From NCBI RefSeq assembly GCF_001278845.1, contig NZ_CP012590.1, forward strand, positions 2,728,001 through 2,792,000: a stretch of DNA of 64,000 nt, read 5' to 3'. The stretch is from Actinomyces sp. oral taxon 414. GTDB lineage: Bacteria; Actinomycetota; Actinomycetes; Actinomycetales; Actinomycetaceae. Positions 22,978 to 31,649 of this stretch are shown here, piece after piece; the first letter of the stretch is position 1, and each line of letters opens with the position of its first letter. The position numbers were made by a program, and so were the translations under genes. The notes beneath the pieces are model-generated. The model saw only the letters and a list, made by a program, of their open reading frames with translations, had not been told where the DNA came from and ran no database searches.

Positions 22978-24241
22978 GGGCGCCGTCCTTTCGCGCGGTC
23001 GCGTCCCGGTCCGCGGCCGGTCGGGCGGGCAGGCGGACGAGGGCGGCACCGCCGAGGACGGCGAGCACGATGGCGGCGATGGCCATCGCGGGGGCGAACC
23101 CGGCCCGCTGCACGCCGAATCCCGTCAGCAGCGGGCCGACGGCCAGCCCCGCGGCGTAGGCGAGGTTGTACAGCGCGAACGAGCCTCCCAGGGTGGGCGG
23201 GTCCGAGCGGAAGCCCTGCTCGCTGATCAAGGTGGTGGCCGGGGCGAGCAGCAGGGCCGAGGACAGGCCGAGCAGGCCCATGCCGATGCCGGCCCGCCAG
23301 ACTCCGGTCGAGCCGCCAAGCACCAGCAGCGCGGCGCCGGCCGCGACGACGCCGATGCCGATGAGCAGCCGGGGCGTCACCGACGCCACGAACCGCCCCA
23401 CGATCGGGTTGGCGACGATGCCCGCCAGCGCCGCGACGCCGAACAGGACGCCGATGGCGGTGCTGGAGGCCCGCGCGCCGAGGTGGGCGGGCAGAACCGG
23501 CTCCACCGCGGCGAGAACCGCCGCGCCGATGGCGATGGCGGTCACGATGGAGGCGGATCCGGGCACGCGCAGCACGGCGAGGGGACCGGCGGTGTCGTCG
23601 GTCCGCCGGGGCGAGCCCGGGATCAGGGCCAGCAGCGCGGCGAGGTCGACGAGCGCGACGGCGGTGGCGACCAGGAACGGGGAGGCCGGCCCAAGGGCGT
23701 CCACCAGGAAGCCAGCCAGGGGCGGGCCGACGAGCACGCCTAGGGTCACGGTCGACATGGCGATGCCCATCATCTGGCCCCGCTCGTCGAATCCGGTGGC
23801 CGCGGCGATCAGGGACAGGGCCGCGACCCACGCGATCCCGCCGGCCAGGCCCTGCACGAAGCGCGCCGCCAGCAGCAGCCAGTAGGGGCCGCCGGTTGCG
23901 AACAGGAGCGTGGCGATCGCCAGGACGATGACCCCGGTCACGAGCAGCCCCTTGGCCCCGCGCCGGTCAACCATGCGACCGGCGAAGAGCGTGGCGATCA
24001 CCATGGCCACGGCGTAGGAGGCGAAGAGGACGCCGGTCGCCGCTGCCCCCCGCTCCGCCACGGCGGGCAGCAGCGGGAGCACCGGGATCGCCAGGCCCTG
24101 GAGCAGCATATCGGTGAAGAGGATCGCCCCGGCGACGGCGGTCGCGCGGGCGGGAGTGGGTGCGGGGGTGGCGCGGGGAGGAGCGCCAGCAGGGGTCGCG
24201 CCTGCGGGGCGAGGGTCGTCGATGGTCGTATTGGTGGTCAA
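22970..24241 (-). CDS. Major facilitator superfamily transporter
   Basis: A 423-residue protein with about 12 hydrophobic segments and the MFS loop motif FAGRMVDRRGAKG between segments 2 and 3; RFVQGLAGGIAWVAALSLIA and VLVGPPLAGFLVD resemble drug efflux carriers of the DHA1 type. The N-terminal 35 residues are Pro/Ala/Thr-rich and disordered. The start is TTG at 24239-24241 with a good site (GAAGGAATCACA). The gene lies 10 bases after a TetR-type gene and overlaps the ATPase paralog by 8 bases, forming a three-gene operon. Export of a toxic compound under TetR control is inferred; the substrate is unknown. Confidence 0.92.
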   Translation of the reverse strand: MTTNTTIDDPRPAGATPAGAPPRATPAPTPARATAVAGAILFTDMLLQGLAIPVLPLLPAVAERGAAATGVLFASYAVAMVIATLFAGRMVDRRGAKGLLVTGVIVLAIATLLFATGGPYWLLLAARFVQGLAGGIAWVAALSLIAAATGFDERGQMMGIAMSTVTLGVLVGPPLAGFLVDALGPASPFLVATAVALVDLAALLALIPGSPRRTDDTAGPLAVLRVPGSASIVTAIAIGAAVLAAVEPVLPAHLGARASSTAIGVLFGVAALAGIVANPIVGRFVASVTPRLLIGIGVVAAGAALLVLGGSTGVWRAGIGMGLLGLSSALLLAPATTLISEQGFRSDPPTLGGSFALYNLAYAAGLAVGPLLTGFGVQRAGFAPAMAIAAIVLAVLGGAALVRLPARPAADRDATARKDGAHA

Positions 24242-24251
24242 TGTGATTCCT

Positions 24252-24899
24252 TCAGGTGTCGAGCAACCCCTTCACCAGCGCCGCCATCGCGGCGTCGAGC
24301 TCGTCGGGTTGCGGAAGATCATCGGGTCGGGTCACCGCGGCGACGGTGAATCCCTGGAGCAGTACGAGGACGAGGCCGGCGACATTCCGCGGCGCGAGGC
24401 GGGCCGCGCCTCCGCCGGAGGCGACGACGATCCCCTCGATGCGCTCGCGCCAGTCGTCGAGCGCGTCGTCCTTCTCGGAGCGATCGAAGGCCTGGGGGGC
24501 GACCAGCACCGTCGTCGAGGCCAGGGCCCTGAACGCCGGGTCGCGGGTGATCATTCGCACGAAGCGCGCCAGTAGCTCCTCGACGGTGAGATGCGGGCGC
24601 TCGCCGGCCGCGCCGGCGTCGGGGTCAGGGTCGGCGTCGGGACTGTCAGCATCGCCGGCGGCGCCGTCGGGGCTCTCGAAAAGGCGTCGACCGTAGTCGG
24701 ACCAGCCCCATTCGAGTGCCTCCGCCAGCAGGGCCCGCTTGTCGCGGAAGTGGTGGTGCAGTGCGCCCCGCGTCACGCCCGCGCGCTCGGCGATGTGCTC
24801 GAACGTTGCCCCCCTCCACCCCTTCTCCTCGAAGGACATCAGTGCCGCCTTCAGCAGCGCGACGCGGGTTCTCGCCGCATCCTCGGCCGTTCGTCTCAT
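24252..24899 (-). CDS. TetR-family regulator (TtgR/AcrR-like)
   Basis: A 215-residue repressor with the N-terminal TetR helix-turn-helix (RVALLKAALMSFEEKGWRG, FEHIAERAGVTRGALHHHF, RDKRALLAEALE) close to that of AcrR/TtgR efflux regulators. A low-complexity Asp/Ala/Gly/Pro linker (about residues 78-98) precedes the ligand domain. It leads the operon with the MFS transporter and ATPase paralog. An imperfect 16-bp palindrome just upstream (24903-24918) is a probable operator. Confidence 0.92.
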   Translation of the reverse strand: MRRTAEDAARTRVALLKAALMSFEEKGWRGATFEHIAERAGVTRGALHHHFRDKRALLAEALEWGWSDYGRRLFESPDGAAGDADSPDADPDPDAGAAGERPHLTVEELLARFVRMITRDPAFRALASTTVLVAPQAFDRSEKDDALDDWRERIEGIVVASGGGAARLAPRNVAGLVLVLLQGFTVAAVTRPDDLPQPDELDAAMAALVKGLLDT

Positions 24900-24902
24900 A
24901 CA

Positions 24903-24918
24903 TACATGTTAACACGTA
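24903..24918. promoter_or_regulatory. TetR operator candidate
   Basis: TACATGTTAACACGTA is an inverted repeat with 7 of 8 matching pairs, starting 4 bases before the TetR start codon and rich in A/T. AcrR-type repressors use comparable sites that contain TACAT. Autoregulation of the TetR-MFS-ATPase operon is inferred. Confidence 0.5.
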
Positions 24919-25156
24919 TCTAACTGTGCGTCCACTTCCCCCGATACGCCGCAGCGCGACGCGGACCGCGCAGATCGGCACGGCCCGCCGCCCGGGCGGC
25001 GATCCCGACGAGCTTCCCCGTGCGCTGTTCGCCAGCCCCTGCAATGCCCGCACGACCCACTACTCCGGTCCTCAACCTTCTACTGCGCACTTGCAAGGGT
25101 CGGAGTACGCGGGGCCAGGAAGGTTGCTCGGCGGACGACGTCGCGGGCCGATCTCG

Positions 25157-25225
25157 CGAACGCGTAGGTTTCCAGTCGAACGCGCAGATGGGAGGCGCGC
25201 GTTCGACTGGAAACCTACGCGTTCG
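25157..25225. repeat. Family D long hairpin, copy D2
   Basis: The arms 25157-25185 and 25197-25225 are perfect 29-bp inverted repeats around the 11-nt loop AGATGGGAGGC. The stem core is identical to D1, and the loop matches D1 in reverse orientation with two changes. It lies in the 526-base gene-free gap between the TetR operon and the IS element, with repeat C3 about 85 bases further on. Confidence 0.87.
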
Positions 25226-25307
25226 TGCAAGCCGGGCGTCCAGAGGCGGCCGAGGAACCCGCTCACTCCATGCACAGAGCCGGATCGGCCCAGGTCGCCC
25301 CGACCCG

Positions 25308-25366
25308 ATACATCGAATCGAATGTCGTTTCCGCCGGTCTCGCGTGCTTTTTCCGCCGGTCTTGTC
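25308..25366 (+). repeat. Family C repeat, copy C3 (left half, cut by the IS element)
   Basis: Border ATACATCGAATCGAATGTC and two GTTTCCGCCGGTCTCG-type units. The second is altered (CTTTTTCCGCCGGTC) and the array stops where the IS element begins. It continues as C4 on the other side, so the IS element lies within one array. Confidence 0.8.
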
Positions 25367-25367
25367 A

Positions 25368-26623
25368 TGTCTCATGACTTCTGGCAGTGCCAGATGTTGT
25401 GATACGTCTCGGGCGATCCTGGGGTATGGCGCGTGAGATCAGTCTTTCCAAGCGGTTGAAGATCGTGGAGTTCGTCCCCTCGGGCCCCGGGAGTACACGG
25501 GCGTTCTGCCGGCGCATGGGCGTCTCGCTGCGCAGTTTCTACCGCATCCGCTCCCGGTGGTCGGGATCGGGGACGTCCTGGCTCCACCCGGCCTCACGCG
25601 CGCCCCGGCGCCCCCGCCGCCGCTACGGGCCCGACGTGGAGGCGGCCGTGGCGGCCGGGCACGCCGAACTGACCGGCCGGGGCCTGGATGCGGGCGGCAT
25701 CACCATCCGCTTCCACCTCCAGCAGCAGGGGATGGACCCCCTGCCCAGCGTCGCCACCATCAACCGGATCCTGGCCCGCAACGGCCCCTCCCGCGTCCAA
25801 CGGGCCAAGCGTCCCCGCTCGTCCCACAACCCGCTTCGCCCGATCCCGGACCTGCGAACTGTGGCAGCCCGACGCCTTCGAAGTGGCCCTGACCGGCGGG
25901 GACAGGGCCACCGTCTACCAGATCATCGACGACGCCTCCCGGTTGTGCATCGCCCTGACCGCCCGGACGCGGGCGGCCAACCCCGCCGACGCCATTGACG
26001 TCCTGGCCCGGGCCATCGCCGCTCACGGGCGGCCCGTAGCGGTCTTGACCGACAACGGGGCGGCCCCCGACACCCACCGCCGGGGCCTGCCCTCCAGCAC
26101 CGAGCTCTACCTGGCGTCTTTGGGAGTGGCGCCCATCTCCGGATCTCCCCGGACACCCCCAGACCCAGGGCAAGACCGAACGCTCCCACCACCCCGCCCG
26201 CAAATGGCTCGCGGCGCACCCCGCCACCACCCTCACCGACCTTCAGATCGTCCTGAACGAGCTTTCGCGACGTCTACAACAATCACCGCCCCCACCAGGC
26301 GTTCAGCCCCGTATGCACCCCGGCCGCGGCCTGGGCGAGGATGAGCCGGGCGCCCGAACCCACCGCCCCCATCGACCCCGACGATCTGCTCGCCGCCCCC
26401 GAGCACACCACTCGCACGGTCCGCTCGCGCGGCGTACTGTCCTACCAGGGTCACACCCTCTACCTCGGCATCCAGTGGGCCGGCGAACCCATCCGACTGA
26501 CCCACGCCCCCGGCCGACTCACCCTGACCCACGCGACCACCAAACGCCACCTCACCACCATCACCTGGCCGCCCCCCACCCCCTACACCAACCTCACCGA
26601 CCACTGCCAGAAGTCATGAGACA
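25368..26623 (+). mobile_element. Decayed IS481-type insertion sequence
   Basis: The terminal inverted repeats 25368-25389 and 26602-26623 are perfect over 22 bp, starting TGTCTCATGACTTCTGGCAG; the TGT...ACA ends are usual for IS481. The element is about 1256 bp and contains a frameshifted transposase. A second partial right end (CTGCCAGAAGTCATGAGACA, 26629-26648) follows six bases later, which suggests a nested or repeated insertion or end duplication. Both flanks are family C repeat units. No clear target duplication is visible. Confidence 0.88.
25426..26619 (+). pseudogene. IS481-type transposase, broken by frameshifts
   Basis: From ATG 25426 the frame reads an N-terminal helix-turn-helix (MAREISLSKRLKIVEFV, RRMGVSLRSFYRIRSRW). 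Near 25855 it breaks; the catalytic core continues in another frame (LWQPDAFEVALTGGD, YQIIDDASRLCIAL, AVLTDNGA), then shifts again near 26140 to a frame encoding HPQTQGKTER with the DDE glutamate, and once more near 26260. The C-terminal domain (GVLSYQGHTLYLGIQWAGEP) is readable to 26619. The DDE residues can be traced across frames, but no single frame is intact, so the transposase is inactive unless several shifts were programmed, which is unlikely. Confidence 0.9.
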
Positions 26624-26652
26624 AACCTCTGCCAGAAGTCATGAGACAACAC

Positions 26653-26722
26653 AATATCCGCCGGTTTCGCGTGTCGTTTCCGCCGGTCTCGCGTGTCGTT
26701 TCCGCCGGTTTCGGCGAAGGGG
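26653..26722 (+). repeat. Family C repeat, copy C4 (right half, after the IS element)
   Basis: Three units (ATATCCGCCGGTTTCGCG, then GTTTCCGCCGGTCTCGCG, then GTTTCCGCCGGTTTCGG) end 12 bases before the ilvD stop codon (26734, minus strand). With C3 it makes a five-unit array split by the insertion sequence. Confidence 0.85.
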
Positions 26723-26733
26723 AGGGCGGGCGG

Positions 26734-28620
26734 TCAGTAGCGGGGAAGCCTGTCCAGGTCGCGCACGGCGCCCAGGTCGGCGCTGGTGGCGAGCATGGCG
26801 TAGGCGCGCAGCGCCGCGCTCACCTTGCGCGGGCGCTGAACGTGCGGGGACCAGGCGGCCTGCCCGCGCGCCTCCTCCTCGGCGCGGCGCCGGGCGATCT
26901 CGGCGTCGTCGACCATGAGCTCGATGCGCCGGGCGGGGATGTCGATCTCGATGCGGTCGCCGTCGCGCACCAGGCCGATGAGCCCGCCCGCCGCCGCCTC
27001 GGGCGAGACGTGCCCGATGCTCAGCCCCGAGGTGCCCCCCGAGAAGCGCCCGTCGGTCAGCAGCGCGCACTCCTTGCCCAGGTGCATGGACTTGATGTAC
27101 GTGGTCGGGTAGAGCATCTCCTGCATGCCCGGACCCCCGCGCGGGCCCTCGTGATTGATGACGACGACGTCGCCGGATTTCACCCGCTCGCCCAGGATCC
27201 CGGCCACGGCGTCCTCCTGGGACTCGAAGACGACCGCCGGTCCGGCGAAGGTCAGGATGGAGGCGTCCACCCCGGCGGTCTTGACGATGCAGCCCTTCTC
27301 CGCGATGTTGCCGAACAGGACCGCCAGGCCGCCGTCGGCGGAGTAGGCGTGGGCGACGTCGCGGATGCAGCCAGCCTCGCGGTCGGTGTCCAGGCAGTCC
27401 CAGCGCGACGCCTGGGAGAACATCTTGGTGGTGCGCGCCCCGGCGGGCGCGGCGAGGTAGCGGGTGCGCACCGCCTCGCCGACCCCGGAGCCGGGCGCGC
27501 CGTCGGGACCGGGGCGGGCGATGTCGTGGGCGGCCAGGACCTCGCCCAGGGTGGAGCGCAGGACGTTGCCCACGGAGGCGTCGATGAGGCCGGCGCGGTC
27601 GAGCTCGCCGAGGATGCCCATGATCCCGCCGGCCCGGTGGACGTCCTCCACGTGGTACACGGCGGTCGACGGCGCCACCTTGCACAGGTGCGGGACCCGG
27701 CGCGAGAGGCGGTCGATGTCCGCCATGTGGAAGTCGACCCCGCCCTCCTGGGCGGCGGCCAGCAGGTGCAGGACCGTGTTGGTGGACCCGCCCATGGCGA
27801 TGTCCAGGCTCATGGCGTTAGCGAAGGCCGCCTTGGTGGCGATGGAGCGCGGCAGGACGGAGGCGTCGCCGCCCTCGTAGTAGGCGCGCGTGATCTCCAC
27901 GATCTGGCGGCCCGCCTCCTTGAACAGCTCCCCGCGGTCGGCGTGGGTGGCCAGCAGGGTGCCGTTCATGGGCAGCGCCAGCCCGAGCGCCTCGGTGAGA
28001 CAGTTCATGGAGTTGGCGGTGAACATGCCCGAGCACGAGCCGCAGGTGGGGCAGGCCAGGCGCTCGATGGCACTAATGGTCTCGTCGGCCACCGTGGGGT
28101 CGGCGGCGTCCATCATGGCGTCGATGAGGTCGAGCTTGCGGGTGGCGCCGTCGGCCGTGATGAGCTTGCCCGACTCCATGGGCCCGCCGGAGATGAAGAT
28201 CGTGGGGATGTTCAGGCGCAGGGAGGCCATGAGCATGCCCGGGGTGATCTTGTCACAATTGGAGATGCACACCAGGGCGTCGGCGCAGTGGGCGGAGACC
28301 ATGTACTCCACGGAGTCGGCGATGAGGTCGCGGCTGGGCAGGGAGTAGAGCATGCCGTCGTGGCCCATGGCGATACCGTCGTCGACGGCGATGGTGTTGA
28401 ACTCCTTGGCGATGCCCCCGGCGGCCTCGATCTGCCCGGCCACCAGGCGTCCGACGTCGCGCAGGCCCACGTGTCCGGGCACGAACTGGGTGAAGGAATT
28501 GGCGATGGCGATGATCGGCTTGCCGAAGTCGGAGTCCTTGACGCCCGTGGCGCGCCACAGGGCCCGGGCACCGGCCATATTGCGGCCGGAGGTGGACGTG
28601 GCGCTGCGGTAGACGGGCAT
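26734..28620 (-). CDS. ilvD: Dihydroxy-acid dehydratase
   Basis: IlvD dehydrates 2,3-dihydroxy-acids to the 2-oxo acids of valine, isoleucine and leucine synthesis, using an Fe-S cluster and Mg. The 628-residue product is full length. Cluster cysteines are visible in [16 protein letters not shown] and [18 protein letters not shown]; other hallmarks are [34 protein letters not shown] and [13 protein letters not shown] near the C-terminus. The start is ATG at 28618-28620 with GGAGCCCCC upstream. It stands alone, followed by repeat C4 and the IS element. A 34-bp piece of its 5' coding region is duplicated at 29907-29940. Confidence 0.98.
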   Translation of the reverse strand: MPVYRSATSTSGRNMAGARALWRATGVKDSDFGKPIIAIANSFTQFVPGHVGLRDVGRLVAGQIEAAGGIAKEFNTIAVDDGIAMGHDGMLYSLPSRDLIADSVEYMVSAHCADALVCISNCDKITPGMLMASLRLNIPTIFISGGPMESGKLITADGATRKLDLIDAMMDAADPTVADETISAIERLACPTCGSCSGMFTANSMNCLTEALGLALPMNGTLLATHADRGELFKEAGRQIVEITRAYYEGGDASVLPRSIATKAAFANAMSLDIAMGGSTNTVLHLLAAAQEGGVDFHMADIDRLSRRVPHLCKVAPSTAVYHVEDVHRAGGIMGILGELDRAGLIDASVGNVLRSTLGEVLAAHDIARPGPDGAPGSGVGEAVRTRYLAAPAGARTTKMFSQASRWDCLDTDREAGCIRDVAHAYSADGGLAVLFGNIAEKGCIVKTAGVDASILTFAGPAVVFESQEDAVAGILGERVKSGDVVVINHEGPRGGPGMQEMLYPTTYIKSMHLGKECALLTDGRFSGGTSGLSIGHVSPEAAAGGLIGLVRDGDRIEIDIPARRIELMVDDAEIARRRAEEEARGQAAWSPHVQRPRKVSAALRAYAMLATSADLGAVRDLDRLPRY

Positions 28621-28700
28621 GGGGGCTCCTCGGAGGCGGGCGGTGTGGCCGGACCAGATTAGCGGTCACGGCGTCATCTCAGCGGGTGCGACCGGCCACT

Positions 28701-28734
28701 GGACCGGCGCTTTATCCCGGGATGGCGCCGGTCC
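28701..28734 (-). terminator. Hairpin after the S66 peptidase gene
   Basis: GGACCGGCGC (28701-28710) pairs perfectly with 28725-28734 around a 14-base loop, 41 bases after the peptidase stop codon on the minus strand and before ilvD. There is no T-run. Confidence 0.45.
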
Positions 28735-28774
28735 GACGGCCGGACCGTCAGAGGCCGCCCGCGCCCCGGGCCGC

Positions 28775-29815
28775 TCAGGCGTAGCTGGCGGTGATCCGGT
28801 GCGAGGCGCCGTCGACAGTCATGGTTCCGCCGTGCGGCACGATCCACTGGGGGCGGGTATGTCCGAAGGGGACCCCCACGCAGATGACCGCCTCGGGGTT
28901 GTAGCGCCCGACGGTCTCGACGACGGCGTCGCGCTGCTGTGCCCGGAAGCGGGCCCTGGCCGGGGCGTCCCGGCGGTCCTCCAACGAGGAGGCGGGTGGG
29001 CGGGCCACGAGGACCGCGTCGACGGCGGCCAGCAGTCCGCGCTCGCCCATGGCGCGCAGGATCCACCCCACCTCAGAGGCCGACGGGAGCATCTCGGAGG
29101 TCTCGATGAGCATGACGGCGCCGTCCAGGACGTGGGGGTCGGCCGGGAACCGGCCGGCGGTCAGCACCCACTGGAGCACCTCGAGGCAGCCGCCCCAGGT
29201 GGGACCGGTCACCGAGCGGGACGGCCCCGCCCAGGTCCAGGGCTCGGTGGCCTCGCGCTCGCCGAACTCGGTCAGGGCGCGCGGGTCGAGCCAGTCGTGA
29301 CCCATGTCCTCGGACTCCCCCGGCTCGGTGATCTCCAGCTCGGCCCCGGTCAGCAGCGCCGCCCGCAGCGAGTCGAGGTGAATCGGGTCGACGTGCGGGC
29401 CCGGGCCGAGGTGGACCTGGGTGGAGCCGCCGTAGAAGCTGGCGATGCCCAGCGACCACAGCCACTGGTGGAGGTTCGTGTTGTCGCTGTAGCCGAGGAA
29501 GGGCTTGGGGTCGGACAGCGCCGCGGCGCCGTCGAGGTGCGGTATGACCGCGATCTGGTCATCGCCGCCCACGGTCGCCAGGATCGCGCGGATGCTCGGG
29601 TCGGCGAAGGCGGCGTTGAGGTCGCGGGCGCGCTCCTCGGGCGAGGCGCCGAGCCGCCTCGTGGTCGGGTACTCCACGGGGACCAGGCCGGTGAGAGCGG
29701 CGAGCCTGGCCATGGCCTGCTCATGCACCGCCGGGGCGAAGCCGGGGGCCGCCAGGGACGGGGACAGGATCGCGACGCGATCACCGACACGGGCCTTGGG
29801 CGGAAGCAGCTTCAT
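28775..29815 (-). CDS. S66-family peptidase (LD-carboxypeptidase / MccF-like)
   Basis: A 346-residue serine peptidase of family S66. The nucleophile Ser110 lies in FLGYSDNTNLHQW, the Glu in MLIETSEM and the His in VPFGHTRPQW, giving the Ser-Glu-His triad of this family. Relatives either trim tetrapeptides of recycled peptidoglycan (LD-carboxypeptidase) or cleave microcin C-like toxins (MccF); length and the GYSDNTNL motif are close to MccF-type proteins. ATG at 29813-29815 is used because the longer frame upstream includes the ilvD fragment. It is not in an operon. Function between the two options cannot be settled here. Confidence 0.9.
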   Translation of the reverse strand: MKLLPPKARVGDRVAILSPSLAAPGFAPAVHEQAMARLAALTGLVPVEYPTTRRLGASPEERARDLNAAFADPSIRAILATVGGDDQIAVIPHLDGAAALSDPKPFLGYSDNTNLHQWLWSLGIASFYGGSTQVHLGPGPHVDPIHLDSLRAALLTGAELEITEPGESEDMGHDWLDPRALTEFGEREATEPWTWAGPSRSVTGPTWGGCLEVLQWVLTAGRFPADPHVLDGAVMLIETSEMLPSASEVGWILRAMGERGLLAAVDAVLVARPPASSLEDRRDAPARARFRAQQRDAVVETVGRYNPEAVICVGVPFGHTRPQWIVPHGGTMTVDGASHRITASYA

Positions 29816-29906
29816 TGCGCCATTGCAGCAGCCGCGTGAGGGCGCCGGCAAGCCTCCGGCGGTGAGAATGGCGGAATTCCCTGCGGCGAAGGGACAAGGT
29901 CCGAAC

Positions 29907-29940
29907 CCTTGACGCCCGTGGCGCGCCACAGGGCCCGGGC
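29907..29940 (-). repeat. 34-bp fragment of ilvD coding sequence, duplicated
   Basis: Positions 29907-29940 are identical to 28536-28569 inside ilvD, in the same orientation. They encode [16 protein letters not shown] sequence of the IlvD N-terminus. The copy sits between the S66 peptidase and amidase genes and is not part of a gene. It may mark a past duplication or recombination. Confidence 0.8.
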
Positions 29941-30024
29941 GCCGGACCCGGCCCCCGCCGCCCGGGCGCCGGCCGGTAGACTCGCCGGCGGCGACTCCCG
30001 GCGCCCACGACCAAGGAGGTCCCC

Positions 30025-31416
30025 GTGAACCGCTCCGCCCCCAGCGCCGTCGAGATCTCCCGCGCGGTCCGGCGGGGCCGGATGAGCGCCCGACGGTCCG
30101 TGGAGGACGCGCTGGCGCGCATCGCCGCCATCGACCCGGACGTCAACGCATTCACCGTCGTGCGCCGGCGGGCCGCACTGCGCGAGGCCGAGCAGATCGA
30201 CCGGGCGGGAGCGGCCCACGCCGGGCCACTGGCCGGCGTGCCCGTGGCCGTCAAGGAGGAGTACGACGTCGCCGGCGAGGTGACGACCCTGGGCGGCAGG
30301 GGCAACACCGCCCCGGCGGACGCCGACTGCGCCGTCGTGCAGCGGCTGCGCGCCGCCGGGGCCGTCATCGTCGGACGCACGAACATGTCCGAGTTCGGCC
30401 AGTTCCCCGCGACGCAGTCCGCCCTGCACGGCGCGTGCCTCAACCCCTGGGACCCCTCGCGCTCCCCGGGCGGCTCGTCCGGCGGCTCCGCCGTCGCCGT
30501 GGCCACGGGCATGGTCCCCGTCGCCATGGGGTCCGACGGCGGAGGATCCCTGCGCATCCCGGCCTCCGCCTGCGGCGTCGTCGGGCTCAAGCCCGCTCGC
30601 GGCCGGGTGAGCTCCGCACCGCTGGACGAGCACTGGCTGGGCCTGGCCGGATTCGGGGCGATCACCCGCGGCGCGCGGGATATGGCGCTGGTCATGGACG
30701 TCATCAGCGGGAACACGGCGGGCGACAGGTGGCGGACGGCCCCGCCGACGCGGCCCTTCGCCGAGTCGGCGGAGGGCGGGACGGGCGCCCTGCGCGTACT
30801 CGCGGCGAGCAATCCCGTCATGCCCGGCGCCGGGGTGGCCGCCCCGGTCGGCGCCGCGATGCGGGACTTCGCCCAGCGCCTGCGCGCCCTGGGCCACGAC
30901 GTGCGCGGGGCGCGGGTCGCCTGGCCGACGCCCACCGCCGCCTTCCTCGCCCTGTACTTCGCGGGCGTCCGCCGAGAGGCCGCGCAGGTCGCCCACCCGG
31001 AGCGGCTCGAACCGCGCACGCGCGTGTCCGTGCGCATCGGCGCCGCCCTGCCCACACCCGTCGTGCGCGCCGCCCGGCGGCGCGCGCAGCGGATCCGCGC
31101 AGGCGTCGAGGCGGCCTTCCGGAGCGCGGATCTGCTCCTGCTGCCGACCATGATCGGCGTGCCCGGCGGGGCCCATGACCTGCGCGGGAAGGGGTGGGCG
31201 GCGGCGATGCTCGCCTCGACGCCGGTCGTGTCCAACACGGCGATCTTCAACGTCTCCGGGCACCCGGCCATGTCCGTCCACGCCGGCTTCTCACCCGAGG
31301 GGCTGCCGATCGGCGCCCAGCTGGTGGCGCGCACGGGCCGCGAGGACCTGCTCCTGGCCGTGGCCGGCCAGCTCGAGGACGACGGCGGGCTGTGCCCGCC
31401 CTGGCCGGGGTGCTGA
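30025..31416 (+). CDS. Amidase (amidase-signature family)
   Basis: A 463-residue amidase of the Ser-cisSer-Lys type. The lysine is in PVAVKEEYDVAGEVTT (about Lys77), the Ser/Gly-rich core is SPGGSSGGSA (about 147-156) and the nucleophile region is GSDGGGSLRIPASACGVVG (about Ser175). It probably hydrolyses a small amide; no GatB/GatC partner lies nearby, so it is not the Glu-tRNA amidotransferase subunit. The start is GTG 30025, 6 bases after AAGGAGG. TAGACT (29977-29982) may be its -10. The last part lies within normal length for the family. Confidence 0.92.
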   Translation: MNRSAPSAVEISRAVRRGRMSARRSVEDALARIAAIDPDVNAFTVVRRRAALREAEQIDRAGAAHAGPLAGVPVAVKEEYDVAGEVTTLGGRGNTAPADADCAVVQRLRAAGAVIVGRTNMSEFGQFPATQSALHGACLNPWDPSRSPGGSSGGSAVAVATGMVPVAMGSDGGGSLRIPASACGVVGLKPARGRVSSAPLDEHWLGLAGFGAITRGARDMALVMDVISGNTAGDRWRTAPPTRPFAESAEGGTGALRVLAASNPVMPGAGVAAPVGAAMRDFAQRLRALGHDVRGARVAWPTPTAAFLALYFAGVRREAAQVAHPERLEPRTRVSVRIGAALPTPVVRAARRRAQRIRAGVEAAFRSADLLLLPTMIGVPGGAHDLRGKGWAAAMLASTPVVSNTAIFNVSGHPAMSVHAGFSPEGLPIGAQLVARTGREDLLLAVAGQLEDDGGLCPPWPGC

Positions 31417-31592
31417 GCGTGGGCGCCCTCGCGCTCGCGCGCATGCCGCGCCCGGCCCCGCCGACCCATCACCGCCCGCCGGCCGCCGTCGGCACCGCCC
31501 GCCAGCCGCCGCCACCCGCCGTCGGCACCGGCGCCGCACCGCCCGGTGACGTGAGTCATGCCATTCGGGCCGGCGTCGCCCGGACCCCCCAC

Positions 31593-31611
31593 ATTGGTTA
31601 GGCTGACCTTA
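31593..31611 (+). promoter_or_regulatory. DtxR/IdeR-type iron box upstream of a surface protein gene
   Basis: GGTTAGGCTGACCTTA (31596-31611) matches the core of the known DtxR/IdeR consensus (TTAGGTTAGSCTAACCTAA) at 14 of 16 positions, and about 15 of 19 over the full length. It lies 39-57 bases before the ATG of the LANTG protein, where a repressor would block transcription. Iron-dependent repression is inferred. Confidence 0.55.
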
Positions 31612-31649
31612 TTCTTCTCCCCTCTCGTATCCCGAAACGAGGCTCCCCC

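Noticed and set aside
28621..28774. T-box or attenuator upstream of ilvD
   Set aside because: The 5' gap of ilvD holds only a G/C hairpin better placed as a terminator of the S66 peptidase gene; no T-box sequence or leader peptide rich in branched-chain codons is visible.
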